A stretch of 12,551 bases of DNA, taken from contig USJH01000013.1 in NCBI GenBank assembly GCA_900554955.1, forward strand, positions 1 to 12,551. Direction: 5' to 3'. The position numbers and the translations under genes were made by a program. This document shows positions 1 to 5,948 of this stretch, piece by piece; the first letter of the stretch is position 1; every line of letters starts with the position of its first letter. Source of the DNA: an uncultured Clostridia bacterium (lineage in GTDB: Bacteria > Bacillota > Clostridia > Christensenellales > UBA1242). Below the pieces are notes generated by a model, which was not told the origin of the DNA, did not search any database, and saw only the letters and a program-made list of their open reading frames with translations.

Positions 1-627
1 TTGATGCAAAATCGCTCAGAAAAAACCGGTGCAGAAGTTGCACGAATCATGCTTGATAATGCTGGTTTAAACGATGTTAAAATCGAACGCATTAAAGGCA
101 ATCTTACAGACAACTATAATCCAAAAACAAAAACTTTAAGTCTTTCAGACAGCACTTTTGAAAGCAAAAGCATTGCTGCTATTGGTGTTGCTGGACACGA
201 GGTTGGACATGCAATTCAACACCGCGATGGCTATAAGCCACTTAAAATAAGAAGCATTCTTGTCCCAATTGTAAACATTGCAACAACATTTTTCTGGCCA
301 CTTTTCGTTGTTGGAATTGTGCTAATGTCAATTTCACAAGCCTATCAACCAGCCGGCGAAATTATTGTCTGGGTTTCTGTTGCCTTTTATGGTTCAAGCA
401 CACTTTTCTATCTTGTAACCCTTCCTGTAGAATTCAATGCATCAAAAAGAGCGATCCAAATCCTTTCATCTGGAATTTTGGAACCAGATGAAGTTCCATA
501 TGCAAAAAAAGTTTTAAGTGCCGCAGCTCAAACATATATTTCTGCTCTTGTTACTTCTGCAATCTATTTCTTGAGATTTCTCTTTTATATTTTAATGATT
601 TTTGGCAGCAAAAAAAGCGATAAATAG
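1..627 (+). CDS. yugP: YugP-family membrane zinc metallopeptidase, 5' end cut by the window
   Basis: Seen: 208 residues with the zinc-binding helix HEVGH at residues 66-70 and a later PVEFNAS segment whose Glu144 is a plausible third zinc ligand, as in HtpX-like peptidases. Hydrophobic segments lie at about 86-112, 120-141 and 181-201, so this is an integral membrane enzyme. The TGAEVAR stretch at about 9-15 is typical of the region that follows the first membrane helix in this family (Zn_peptidase_2, neutral zinc metallopeptidase). Full-length relatives are somewhat longer and start with one more membrane helix, so the true start is probably left of the window; the TTG/ATG at base 1 is not a reliable start. 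The stop is TAG, followed by a hairpin terminator. Physiological substrates of this family are poorly known. The family call is firm; the role is not. Confidence 0.88.
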   Translation: MMQNRSEKTGAEVARIMLDNAGLNDVKIERIKGNLTDNYNPKTKTLSLSDSTFESKSIAAIGVAGHEVGHAIQHRDGYKPLKIRSILVPIVNIATTFFWPLFVVGIVLMSISQAYQPAGEIIVWVSVAFYGSSTLFYLVTLPVEFNASKRAIQILSSGILEPDEVPYAKKVLSAAAQTYISALVTSAIYFLRFLFYILMIFGSKKSDK

Positions 628-669
628 TTTGATTGAAATATAAAAAGTTTTATTTGAAGCATATTAAAA

Positions 670-699
670 ATAAAAAAAGTTGGAAAAATTTCCAACTTT
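670..699. repeat. 30-bp hairpin repeat, copy 1
   Basis: Bases 670-699 match bases 2151-2180 at 29 of 30 positions; the only difference is the central base (A at 688, C at 2169). The two copies bracket the lipase / small membrane protein unit. Both serve as terminators, so they may be a common terminator sequence of this genome or the footprint of recombination. Confidence 0.75.
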
Positions 700-703
700 T
701 TTT
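672..703. terminator. Bidirectional hairpin terminator between the peptidase and lipase genes
   Basis: The arm A7-GTTGGAA pairs with TTCCAACT7 around a four-base AATT loop. The A run on one side and the T run on the other allow termination of both converging transcripts. The same hairpin recurs at 2153-2180. Confidence 0.85.
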
Positions 704-713
704 TATTTGTTTT

Positions 714-1742
714 CTAGCCAATTTTATCAAGAACATTAATATAAACCCATGGCATGTGATAGTAAAGCTTTTTAGGAACTTCAACAAAGTTTACTGACAG
801 CAGATAAAGGTTCACTGGGTTTGCATTGTTAACCCACAAAACAATTGTTGTTCCAAGATGTTTCAAATTGTCATTTTCAACATATAAAGTTCCAACAAGG
901 TCAAGGTTATTATAATAGTTTGTGATCACATTTTTATATTTTCCGCTCTCGTTGTTTGTTTTCTTTTTAACACCCCAAGAAGGGATTGGGTGGTTCGCAT
1001 AAATTCCAATTCCAAGAACACCTTCACTCATTGGCTTATTGTAAAACCCAGGGGCACCAAAAGTGTAACAATGAATATCATCAATTGAAAAATCTGAATA
1101 AATAAAATCTGAATATTTAATGTTTTGATGGTTTTCACCATTATAGCTATCAACAATTTCCGAAGCAAGGAAAGCTGAAAGATATCCACCGAGTGAGTGC
1201 CCTGTGATATAAAACTTTGTCATCTTTTCACCTTTTCCGGCAGAAATGTTTTTTTCTAAAAGTGAAACAACACTTTTCCCAACCTCCAAAGTTTCTTTCA
1301 TTTGAATTGGATATTCTTCTTCCATCATCATCGGAAAATATTGTGACATATCTTTAATTTGATCAGTTCCAGAAAGTGTTAAAGTGTAAACCGATTTATC
1401 ATAGCTGTTCACCCAAAGTTTATATGAAAGCCCACTTTTTTTGTTTTCTTTTTCAAGAAGACGCCAACCAGAAACCTTGTCATCACCAATAGCCATGAAA
1501 GTTTTATAAACTTCTTTCAAAATTCCAACCGAAACTTCTGCCGCAATATTGCACATTGCTTTTGGTGAAACACTTTCGCTATATTTTTTATAGTTGAGAG
1601 TTTTTTCTTTAACATAAATTGAGCCAACGTTATATCGATTATTCACTGGGCTTTTATAAACACTATTAGAGTTTTGCACCATGAAAACCGCCACAACGAG
1701 CAGCACCACGAGGGTCAAAATGAATCCTAAATTTTTCTTCAT
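714..1742 (-). CDS. Membrane-anchored class-3 (alpha/beta-hydrolase) lipase
   Basis: Seen: 342 residues with an N-terminal hydrophobic segment (about 6-22) after MKKN, which reads as an uncleaved membrane anchor or a signal peptide. The nucleophile elbow GHSLGG is at 181-186 (Ser183), the pattern of the Lipase_3 family. The rest of a triad can be proposed: Asp281 in NNLDLVG and His329 in HMPWVY, which fits the family's HxxxxY pattern. The LSGT segment at 123-126 is a likely oxyanion-hole strand. Known for the family: hydrolysis of acylglycerols or related esters. The anchor implies the catalytic domain sits outside the membrane. The start is set by GGGGGAG upstream of the ATG. The gene begins 15 bases after the stop of the small membrane protein, so the two probably share a transcript. 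The actual lipid substrate is unknown. Confidence 0.85.
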   Translation of the reverse strand: MKKNLGFILTLVVLLVVAVFMVQNSNSVYKSPVNNRYNVGSIYVKEKTLNYKKYSESVSPKAMCNIAAEVSVGILKEVYKTFMAIGDDKVSGWRLLEKENKKSGLSYKLWVNSYDKSVYTLTLSGTDQIKDMSQYFPMMMEEEYPIQMKETLEVGKSVVSLLEKNISAGKGEKMTKFYITGHSLGGYLSAFLASEIVDSYNGENHQNIKYSDFIYSDFSIDDIHCYTFGAPGFYNKPMSEGVLGIGIYANHPIPSWGVKKKTNNESGKYKNVITNYYNNLDLVGTLYVENDNLKHLGTTIVLWVNNANPVNLYLLSVNFVEVPKKLYYHMPWVYINVLDKIG

Positions 1743-1757
1743 ATGTTCTCCCCCAAC

Positions 1758-2069
1758 CTAAAATGAAAGCAAAGATGGAAAGAAAGAGAAAATGAAAATC
1801 ACAACCCAAAATGCAAGAAAAATTATTTTTAAAACAAGACTTCGATTTTTCAAAGCTTCCATGCATGTTATAATGATAAGAATCATTGGACCATATAACA
1901 TTGAATAAGAAATAACACTTAAAATAAATCCGCCAACCGGCAAATAATGAAAATATGAATTTGAAATAAAAAGAGCATAAATAAGTGTAAGATAAATTGC
2001 AACGATTTTTCCAAGCATATCCCACAAATTTGTTGTTTTTCTTTCTTTTGTTATCTTTTGTTCTTCCAT
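1758..2069 (-). CDS. Small three-helix membrane protein, unknown function
   Basis: I do not recognise this family. The reading frame is open upstream to 2183, but the real start is the ATG at 2069: it has an AAGGAG site six bases before it, and a sigma-A promoter lies inside the upstream extension. The result is 103 residues. A charged, probably cytoplasmic N-terminus (MEEQKITKERK) is followed by three strongly hydrophobic stretches at about residues 16-38, 42-68 and 76-100, with few charged residues between. There is no signal peptide and no enzyme motif. It is the first gene of a two-gene unit with the lipase, so it could help place, hold or regulate the lipase at the membrane; this is inference from position only. 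Confidence 0.7.
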   Translation of the reverse strand: MEEQKITKERKTTNLWDMLGKIVAIYLTLIYALFISNSYFHYLPVGGFILSVISYSMLYGPMILIIITCMEALKNRSLVLKIIFLAFWVVIFIFSFFPSLLSF

Positions 2070-2088
2070 GTGATTTCTCCTTAATTTC

Positions 2089-2117
2089 ATTATACATATG
2101 TATTTTGACTTTTGCAA
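2089..2117 (-). promoter_or_regulatory. Sigma-A promoter of the membrane protein / lipase unit
   Basis: On the minus strand, -35 TTGCAA (2117-2112), a 17-base spacer, then a perfect -10 TATAAT (2094-2089). Transcription should start near 2082, leaving a leader of about 13 bases that holds the AAGGAG ribosome site. Confidence 0.75.
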
Positions 2118-2150
2118 ACAATTAGAAAACATATAAAACAGATTTTTTGC

Positions 2151-2180
2151 ATAAAAAAAGTTGGAAAACTTTCCAACTTT
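2151..2180. repeat. 30-bp hairpin repeat, copy 2
   Basis: Second copy of the hairpin at 670-699, with 29 of 30 bases identical. It lies just upstream of the lipase-unit promoter and just downstream of rplI. Confidence 0.75.
2153..2180 (-). terminator. Hairpin terminator of rplI
   Basis: The stem AAAGTTGGAA / TTCCAACTTT (2157-2166 with 2171-2180) is followed on the minus strand by seven T. It begins seven bases after the rplI stop codon and separates rplI from the lipase-unit promoter. Confidence 0.85.
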
Positions 2181-2186
2181 CATTTT

Positions 2187-2633
2187 TTATTGATTTGCAA
2201 CAACTTTAACATTAATCTTTCCAACAACACCTTTATAAAGTCTTACTGGAACAAGATATTCACCAACAGCTTTGATTGGAGTTTCAAGTTCAATTTTCTT
2301 TCTGTCAATATCATAGCCCATTCTTGAAAGTTCTTCTGCAATTTCTTTGCCTGAAATTGATCCAAATGTTTTTCCATTTTCACCAATTTTTGTTTTCACA
2401 ACGACAGTAACATCTTTAAGTTTTTTTGCAAGAGCTTCAGCTTCGGCAGTTTCTTCTTTAATCTTTTTTGCAAGTGCAGCTTTTTCTTGTGCATTAATGT
2501 TCAAATTTCCAGCAGATGCAGGAACTGCAAGTTTGTTTTTCAACAAAAAGTTGTTTGCATATCCATCACTAACATTCACAATGTCACCCTTTCTTCCAAG
2601 AGCTTTAACATCACTTGATAATATAACTTTCAT
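2187..2633 (-). CDS. rplI: 50S ribosomal protein L9
   Basis: A full-length 148-residue L9. The N-terminal domain begins MKVILSSDVKALGRKGDIV and continues with the conserved rRNA-binding segment around GYANNFL (24-30). A long charged, Ala/Lys/Glu-rich connecting helix (about 45-75) leads to the C-terminal domain with the GKTFGSISGKEI segment at 87-98. L9 binds 23S rRNA near the base of the L1 stalk and helps keep the reading frame. The start is fixed by AAGGAG and by the invariant N-terminus. It has its own promoter and terminator. In many Firmicutes rplI sits between a GdpP-type gene and dnaB, or in an rpsF-ssb-rpsR cluster; none of these genes is adjacent here. Confidence 0.97.
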   Translation of the reverse strand: MKVILSSDVKALGRKGDIVNVSDGYANNFLLKNKLAVPASAGNLNINAQEKAALAKKIKEETAEAEALAKKLKDVTVVVKTKIGENGKTFGSISGKEIAEELSRMGYDIDRKKIELETPIKAVGEYLVPVRLYKGVVGKINVKVVANQ

Positions 2634-2655
2634 AATATTCTCCTTTTCTGTGTTA

Positions 2656-2685
2656 ATTATAGCGACAAATCATAGTTCTCGTCAA
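2656..2685 (-). promoter_or_regulatory. Sigma-A promoter of rplI
   Basis: On the minus strand, -35 TTGACG (2685-2680), an 18-base spacer, then -10 TATAAT (2661-2656). It lies in the 64-base gap after the kinase-like gene, so rplI can be transcribed separately from that gene. Confidence 0.78.
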
Positions 2686-2697
2686 CTCTTTCAAGTG

Positions 2698-3228
2698 CTA
2701 TTTAATGCCAAATTTCTTTATAATGTCTGAAAGAAACTCTCCACTTCTTGCTTCATAGTGTAAAACACTTTGTTTTTCTTCACGATTAAATTTATAAAAT
2801 TCTTCAAACTTGTCATCGTTCTCTTTAATAAAAGCATCAACATTGCCACGTTCTTTCATTCGATCTTTAATTTCTTGCCTCATATTCTTTGAAGGATATA
2901 TAAACACAAATTTAATGTTTCTTGTTTTGAAATATTCATAAAGTTCTGGGTGCGGTGCAGCAATGATGATTTTTCCTTCATCAACATAGTTGTCAAGCTT
3001 GTCATAAAGAGCTTTAATATATTCATCATGTTTTGCACGTTTTTCAAAAGGGCGATCGCCTTTTGTTCTTTCAAGATCTTCCCTTGAAATGTTTTCCGGC
3101 ACAACATATTTGCATCTAAGTCTTTCTTCATCAGCATCTATAAATCGTTTATCACGATCACAGACATATGACTTTCCAAGCCCTGGTGTTGCCATTATGG
3201 CATCAAATTTAATGTTTTGATATTCCAC
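2698..3228 (-). CDS. P-loop nucleotide-binding protein, nucleotide-kinase-like
   Basis: A 176-residue soluble protein. Near the N-terminus is a Walker A-like loop, ATPGLGKS (13-20), with Ala in place of the usual first Gly. FIDADEE (29-35) follows, then a hydrophobic strand KIIIAAP (86-92) and another, KFVFIYPS (106-113). The basic segment MRQEIKDRMKERGN (116-129) resembles the lid region of small nucleotide kinases. The overall plan fits a nucleoside/nucleotide kinase of the P-loop superfamily, similar to small kinase-like proteins seen in phages and Firmicutes; the substrate is unknown. The start is GTG: an in-frame TGA lies three codons upstream, and a GGTGA ribosome site sits six bases before the GTG. 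No terminator separates it from rplI, so read-through into rplI is possible. P-loop assignment likely; kinase activity inferred. Confidence 0.65.
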   Translation of the reverse strand: MEYQNIKFDAIMATPGLGKSYVCDRDKRFIDADEERLRCKYVVPENISREDLERTKGDRPFEKRAKHDEYIKALYDKLDNYVDEGKIIIAAPHPELYEYFKTRNIKFVFIYPSKNMRQEIKDRMKERGNVDAFIKENDDKFEEFYKFNREEKQSVLHYEARSGEFLSDIIKKFGIK

Positions 3229-3254
3229 TTTCCTTCACCCCATATTGAGATTTC

Positions 3255-3283
3255 ATTATAAAGAATTTTAAATATTCTGGCAA
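3255..3283 (-). promoter_or_regulatory. Sigma-A promoter of the P-loop kinase-like gene
   Basis: On the minus strand, -35 TTGCCA (3283-3278), a 17-base spacer and a perfect -10 TATAAT (3260-3255), ending 26 bases before the GTG start. Confidence 0.8.
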
Positions 3284-3289
3284 ACAAAA

Positions 3290-3320
3290 TTGAATAGTTT
3301 TACGATTTTTTGAACATAAT
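3290..3320 (+). promoter_or_regulatory. Possible promoter of the DUF1540 gene
   Basis: TTGAAT (3290-3295) and CATAAT (3315-3320) are 19 bases apart, longer than ideal. It faces away from the kinase-like gene's promoter. Weak but the best candidate in this 122-base divergent gap. Confidence 0.4.
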
Positions 3321-3350
3321 TAAATCATCAAGAAAAAGGAGACAAAAGCA

Positions 3351-3647
3351 ATGTATGATTTGAAATGTAAAAGAGTTGGGTGTGTTTATAATGAAAACTG
3401 CAACTGCACCGCATCAAACATTAAGGTTGGAAAAATGACCGAATGCGAAACTTATAAACCATCAAAAATTCATCAAACAAAAGAAGAAAAAGAAGACAAA
3501 ATCGAACAAAAACCAACACGCAAAAACATTAATGTTGCCTGCGATGCCTGTTGCCTTTTTAATGAAAATTGTTGCTGCAAAGCAAATGGTATTTCTGTGA
3601 TGACAAACAATCAAGAACCTGAATGTTGCACTTTTATGCCAAAATAA
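3351..3647 (+). CDS. Cysteine-rich protein with two DUF1540 units
   Basis: 98 residues with 13 cysteines in two similar units. Unit 1 (about 5-37) has Cys6, 11, 17, 19 and 32; unit 2 (about 63-97) has Cys64, 68, 74, 76 and 92 at matching places, plus extra Cys67, 75 and 93. The matching stretches GCVYNENCNC and CCLFNENCCC, and the endings ECETYKP and ECCTFMP, show an internal duplication. The linker at 41-59 is highly charged. The pattern is that of DUF1540, a small Firmicutes domain with conserved Cys. The function is not known; the Cys spacing suggests metal binding (inference). There is no signal peptide. The start is supported by AAAGGAG. A terminator shared with the convergent fic gene follows. 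Confidence 0.82.
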   Translation: MYDLKCKRVGCVYNENCNCTASNIKVGKMTECETYKPSKIHQTKEEKEDKIEQKPTRKNINVACDACCLFNENCCCKANGISVMTNNQEPECCTFMPK

Positions 3648-3710
3648 TTTAACGTTCCATTTGCAAAGTTGAAGTCAAAATCGAGCAAATTATCAACCTA
3701 AAATAAACAT

Positions 3711-3742
3711 AAAAAAAATCACCGAAACTGGTGATTTTTTTA
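3711..3742. terminator. Bidirectional terminator between the DUF1540 and fic genes
   Basis: The arm A8-TCACC pairs with GGTGA-T6 around a six-base GAAACT loop. It has an A run and a T run, so it can end both converging transcripts; it lies directly against the fic stop codon. Confidence 0.85.
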
Positions 3743-4711
3743 TTATGCATTTGGCTCGTCTTCTGTTTTTTTAGACGCTTCAGATGTTTGTTTTGTTTTA
3801 TATTTCTCACCCATTGGAACAAATTCCAAATTAACTTGTTCCGGCTCATCTTCTTCACGAATTCTTAAACGATAGTCGATAAGTTCTTCAAGCCATTGGT
3901 TGCAACGTTCGTTTTCCTTTTCAGCAATCAAAAGAACAAGATCTGTAACATCATGTGTTAAAACTGACTTTTTCAAGCAATCAAACAATCTCTCTTTACT
4001 TCCGTTATGGAAACGAACATCAGCATAGCCACCATTTTGCAAAATGAAGTTCATGCACAAAAGCGCCATTCTTTTGTTTCCGTCCATGTGTGGTTGAATT
4101 CTATAATATTCAGTCAAGAATTTTGCACCCTTAATAATTGGGTGATCTTTATCCCAAGCACCATAATAATAGTCTTGGAAAAGCAAATCCGTTCTTGGTT
4201 TAACAAGTTCACCAGGAACAGGATTGAAATAGCCCTGACCAACAATAATCACGGGATCGGTTTCATCTCGGAAACGATTGTAACGAATGATTCTTGATTT
4301 TTCTTCTTCACCTTGACACATTGTTGCATGTGCTCTTAAACAAACCGATTGATCAAGATATGGAGCATCTGAACTTAAAATATTTTTCAAATATTGACTT
4401 GCATCAGTATATGCCAAAAGTTTGCGAATTTTCAATTTTTCAATTTCACGTTCAGCTTCTGTTTTCTCATAAGAAGATGTTGGATCAAGAGTGATTGGTT
4501 TTTCAATTCCAAGAAAAGCCATTGCTGTTTCACGAGATCTTCTTTCTTGTGCTTGCTTTGAAAACATTTCTTGCTTGAAACGTGGATGAATTTTGCAATA
4601 TGCATAAAACTTTGAAAGTTTTTCGTCAATTTCACTTATGCTTGCTTTAACTTTTTCCATGTCACAATAATAAGGCTTGCGATCGATTTCTTCAGTTAAC
4701 CATTCTCCCAT
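3743..4711 (-). CDS. Fic/DOC-family protein with an atypical active-site motif
   Basis: 322 residues. A helical N-terminal part (about 1-110) leads into a Fic domain (about 120-265). A strand-and-loop region (143-180, including VIIVGQGYFNPVP) is followed by the Fic helix at 204-218, RIQPHMDGNKRMALL. The family motif HPFx[D/E]GN[G/K]R is otherwise kept (Pro207, Asp210, Gly211, Asn212, Lys213, Arg214), but Gln206 (codon CAA at 4096-4094) replaces the catalytic His and His208 replaces the Phe. A TSSYEK segment (78-83) may match the inhibitory [S/T]xxxE[G/N] helix, though the final residue differs. Known for the family: transfer of AMP or other phosphate-containing groups to target proteins; the His is the general base. 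This protein may therefore be inactive, use different chemistry or serve as a binding module. The acidic C-terminal tail looks disordered. ATG follows GGGGGA. No antitoxin-like small gene is adjacent. Confidence 0.85.
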   Translation of the reverse strand: MGEWLTEEIDRKPYYCDMEKVKASISEIDEKLSKFYAYCKIHPRFKQEMFSKQAQERRSRETAMAFLGIEKPITLDPTSSYEKTEAEREIEKLKIRKLLAYTDASQYLKNILSSDAPYLDQSVCLRAHATMCQGEEEKSRIIRYNRFRDETDPVIIVGQGYFNPVPGELVKPRTDLLFQDYYYGAWDKDHPIIKGAKFLTEYYRIQPHMDGNKRMALLCMNFILQNGGYADVRFHNGSKERLFDCLKKSVLTHDVTDLVLLIAEKENERCNQWLEELIDYRLRIREEDEPEQVNLEFVPMGEKYKTKQTSEASKKTEDEPNA

Positions 4712-4737
4712 AATATTTCCCCCATATTCATGATTAT

Positions 4738-4766
4738 ATTATATCACAACTTGTCAAGTTTTGCAA
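4738..4766 (-). promoter_or_regulatory. Sigma-A promoter of the fic gene
   Basis: On the minus strand, -35 TTGCAA (4766-4761), a 17-base spacer and -10 TATAAT (4743-4738); a second overlapping TATAAT lies at 4738-4733. The spacer is nearly filled by a perfect palindrome. Confidence 0.72.
4748..4760. promoter_or_regulatory. Candidate operator: 13-bp palindrome in the fic promoter spacer
   Basis: AACTTG-T-CAAGTT is a perfect 6-1-6 inverted repeat lying between the -35 and -10 boxes. A dimeric regulator bound here would block or reshape the promoter. No regulator gene is adjacent, so the partner is unknown. The palindrome also contains a TTGACA, which is too close to the -10 to act as the -35 for it. 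Confidence 0.5.
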
Positions 4767-4801
4767 TATGCATTTTTCATGACCTTATTCATAATTATTG
4801 C

Positions 4802-4834
4802 AAAAAAAACAGGAAAGAACACTCTTTCCTGTTT
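4802..4834 (-). terminator. Terminator of the rplJ-rplL operon
   Basis: An 11-base stem AACAGGAAAGA / TCTTTCCTGTT (4808-4818 with 4823-4833) with a four-base loop, followed on the minus strand by a run of eight T. It lies 36 bases after the rplL stop and closes the operon with no rpoB behind it. Confidence 0.92.
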
Positions 4835-4869
4835 AACTTCACACTTCAGCGATTTATAGTTTTGATAAA

Positions 4870-5247
4870 CTATTTCAATTCTGCAGTTGCACCAGCAGCT
4901 TTGAATTTTTCAACCATTTCATTAGCTGCATCTTTTGCAACGTTTTCTTTAATCTTAGCGTTTGGAGTTTCAACCAAAGCCTTAGATTCTGAAAGTCCAA
5001 GACCTGTGATTTCTCTAACAACTTTGATAACGCCAATCTTGTTAGCACCAACGTCTTTCAAGATAACGTCAAATTCTGTTTTTTCTTCTGCTGCTGGAGC
5101 ATCAGCACCAGCACCTGCAGCTGGAGCAGCAACTGCCATTGCAGCAGCGCTAACACCAAACTCTTCTTCAAGAGCTTTAACAAGGTCGTTAAGTTCAACA
5201 ACTGAAAGACCTTTGATTTCTTCGATAAATTTATTGATATCTGCCAT
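4870..5247 (-). CDS. rplL: 50S ribosomal protein L7/L12
   Basis: 125 residues, normal length. The N-terminal dimerisation helix pair (about 1-33, ending EEEFGV) is followed by an Ala/Pro/Gly-rich hinge (34-52) and the globular C-terminal domain (53-125) with the segment [21 protein letters not shown] (69-89) and the ending GATAELK. L7/L12 dimers bind the tail of L10 to form the ribosomal stalk that recruits and activates translation GTPases, which would include the TypA encoded in this window. The start is supported by TTAAGGAG. It follows rplJ by 54 bases on the same transcript and is followed by a strong terminator. Confidence 0.98.
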   Translation of the reverse strand: MADINKFIEEIKGLSVVELNDLVKALEEEFGVSAAAMAVAAPAAGAGADAPAAEEKTEFDVILKDVGANKIGVIKVVREITGLGLSESKALVETPNAKIKENVAKDAANEMVEKFKAAGATAELK

Positions 5248-5301
5248 TTTTATTTCTCCTTAAATAAAATGAATATATTTTTTTGTTTACGACTCACGTA
5301 A

Positions 5302-5790
5302 TTATGCGTTTTTTTCTGCGATTTGCTTCAAAGCAACAGCAAGCCCACGCATAGGCATTGTAAGCATTCCAAGCAATTGAGCTACCAAAACTTCCTTTGA
5401 TGGGATAGCAGCAAGTTTCTTTGTTTCATCAGCAAGAAGTTGTTTTCCTTCAAACCATGAAGCTTTAACTTTTAAAACTTTATACTTTTTCTCACCATCA
5501 ACCGCAATCTTAGCAGGAGCAATAGGGTCTGAATTATGGAATGCAACAGCAGTTGTGCCTTCAAGAAGATTATCATCAAATTTGATGCCAAGTTCTTCAA
5601 ATGCAATTTTCATAAGTCTGTTTTTATAAACTTTGTATGTTGCGCCAGCTTCTCTGAATGCTTTTCTAAGTTCAGATACTTGAGCAACTGTCAAACCTTT
5701 ATAGTCAACAAGAACAATTGAAGCTGCATCTTTAGCATAATTTTTGATTTCTTCAACAACAACTTTCTTACTTTCAAAATTAGCTGACAT
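5302..5790 (-). CDS. rplJ: 50S ribosomal protein L10
   Basis: 162 residues, close to the usual length. The N-terminal rRNA-binding domain carries the conserved VDYKGLTVAQVSELRKAFREAG-type stretch (28-49), then YKVYKNRLMKIA (52-63). The C-terminal helix (about 136-160, ALKQIAEKNA at the end) is the part that binds L7/L12 dimers. The start is supported by GAGGAGG before the ATG. It is the first gene of rplJ-rplL, preceded by an L10 leader RNA through which the L10-L12 complex is known to control its own operon in Firmicutes. The usual neighbours rplK-rplA upstream and rpoB-rpoC downstream are absent. Confidence 0.98.
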   Translation of the reverse strand: MSANFESKKVVVEEIKNYAKDAASIVLVDYKGLTVAQVSELRKAFREAGATYKVYKNRLMKIAFEELGIKFDDNLLEGTTAVAFHNSDPIAPAKIAVDGEKKYKVLKVKASWFEGKQLLADETKKLAAIPSKEVLVAQLLGMLTMPMRGLAVALKQIAEKNA

Positions 5791-5826
5791 TATATTTCCT
5801 CCTCTATTTTAGTGTGAAGTGGAAAT

Positions 5827-5858
5827 AAAAAACCCTTGCGCTGGGAACAACACAAGGG
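5827..5858 (-). terminator. Transcription attenuator in the L10 leader
   Basis: On the minus strand CCCTTG (5858-5853) pairs with CAAGGG (5838-5833) around a 14-base loop and is followed by six T (5832-5827). It lies about 36 bases before the rplJ start, so it would stop transcription before the operon unless refolded. Confidence 0.82.
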
Positions 5859-5942
5859 ATAACAATCTCTTTAATCTGTTCCTCGGTAAGATATTAAGGC
5901 TTATCGCCACTTACTGTCTTTGGCACGAATTTTCTATTTACG
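5827..5942 (-). ncRNA. Ribosomal protein L10 leader (autoregulatory mRNA structure)
   Basis: The transcribed leader between the promoter and rplJ has the landmarks of the Firmicutes L10 leader family. They are a CGTGCCAAAGACAGTAAG segment, a GGC-GATAA-GCC hairpin set inside an outer GTAAG/CTTAC stem with an asymmetric internal loop (5914-5886, a likely kink-turn site for L10), then CCGAGG and CCCTTGTGTTG. It ends in an intrinsic terminator ahead of rplJ. Known for the family: binding of L10(L12) complex to the leader stops expression when the proteins are in excess. The exact 5' end is inferred from the promoter. Confidence 0.88.
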
Positions 5943-5948
5943 AAAGTA

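Noticed and set aside
2070..2183. 38-codon N-terminal extension of the small membrane protein
   Set aside because: It would run through the promoter and the rplI terminator hairpin; the ATG at 2069 has a good ribosome site.
2347..2730. Plus-strand open frame of 127 codons over rplI
   Set aside because: Antisense to a full-length L9 gene and crosses the rplI promoter; no promoter or ribosome site of its own.
4007..4096. Frameshift or decay as the cause of the odd Fic motif
   Set aside because: The frame stays open for 322 codons and all other motif residues are in register, so a simple frameshift does not explain it.
4730..5263. Plus-strand open frame of 177 codons over rplL
   Set aside because: Antisense to rplL; its Ala/Pro/Ser-rich part is the mirror of the rplL hinge, and it has no ribosome site.
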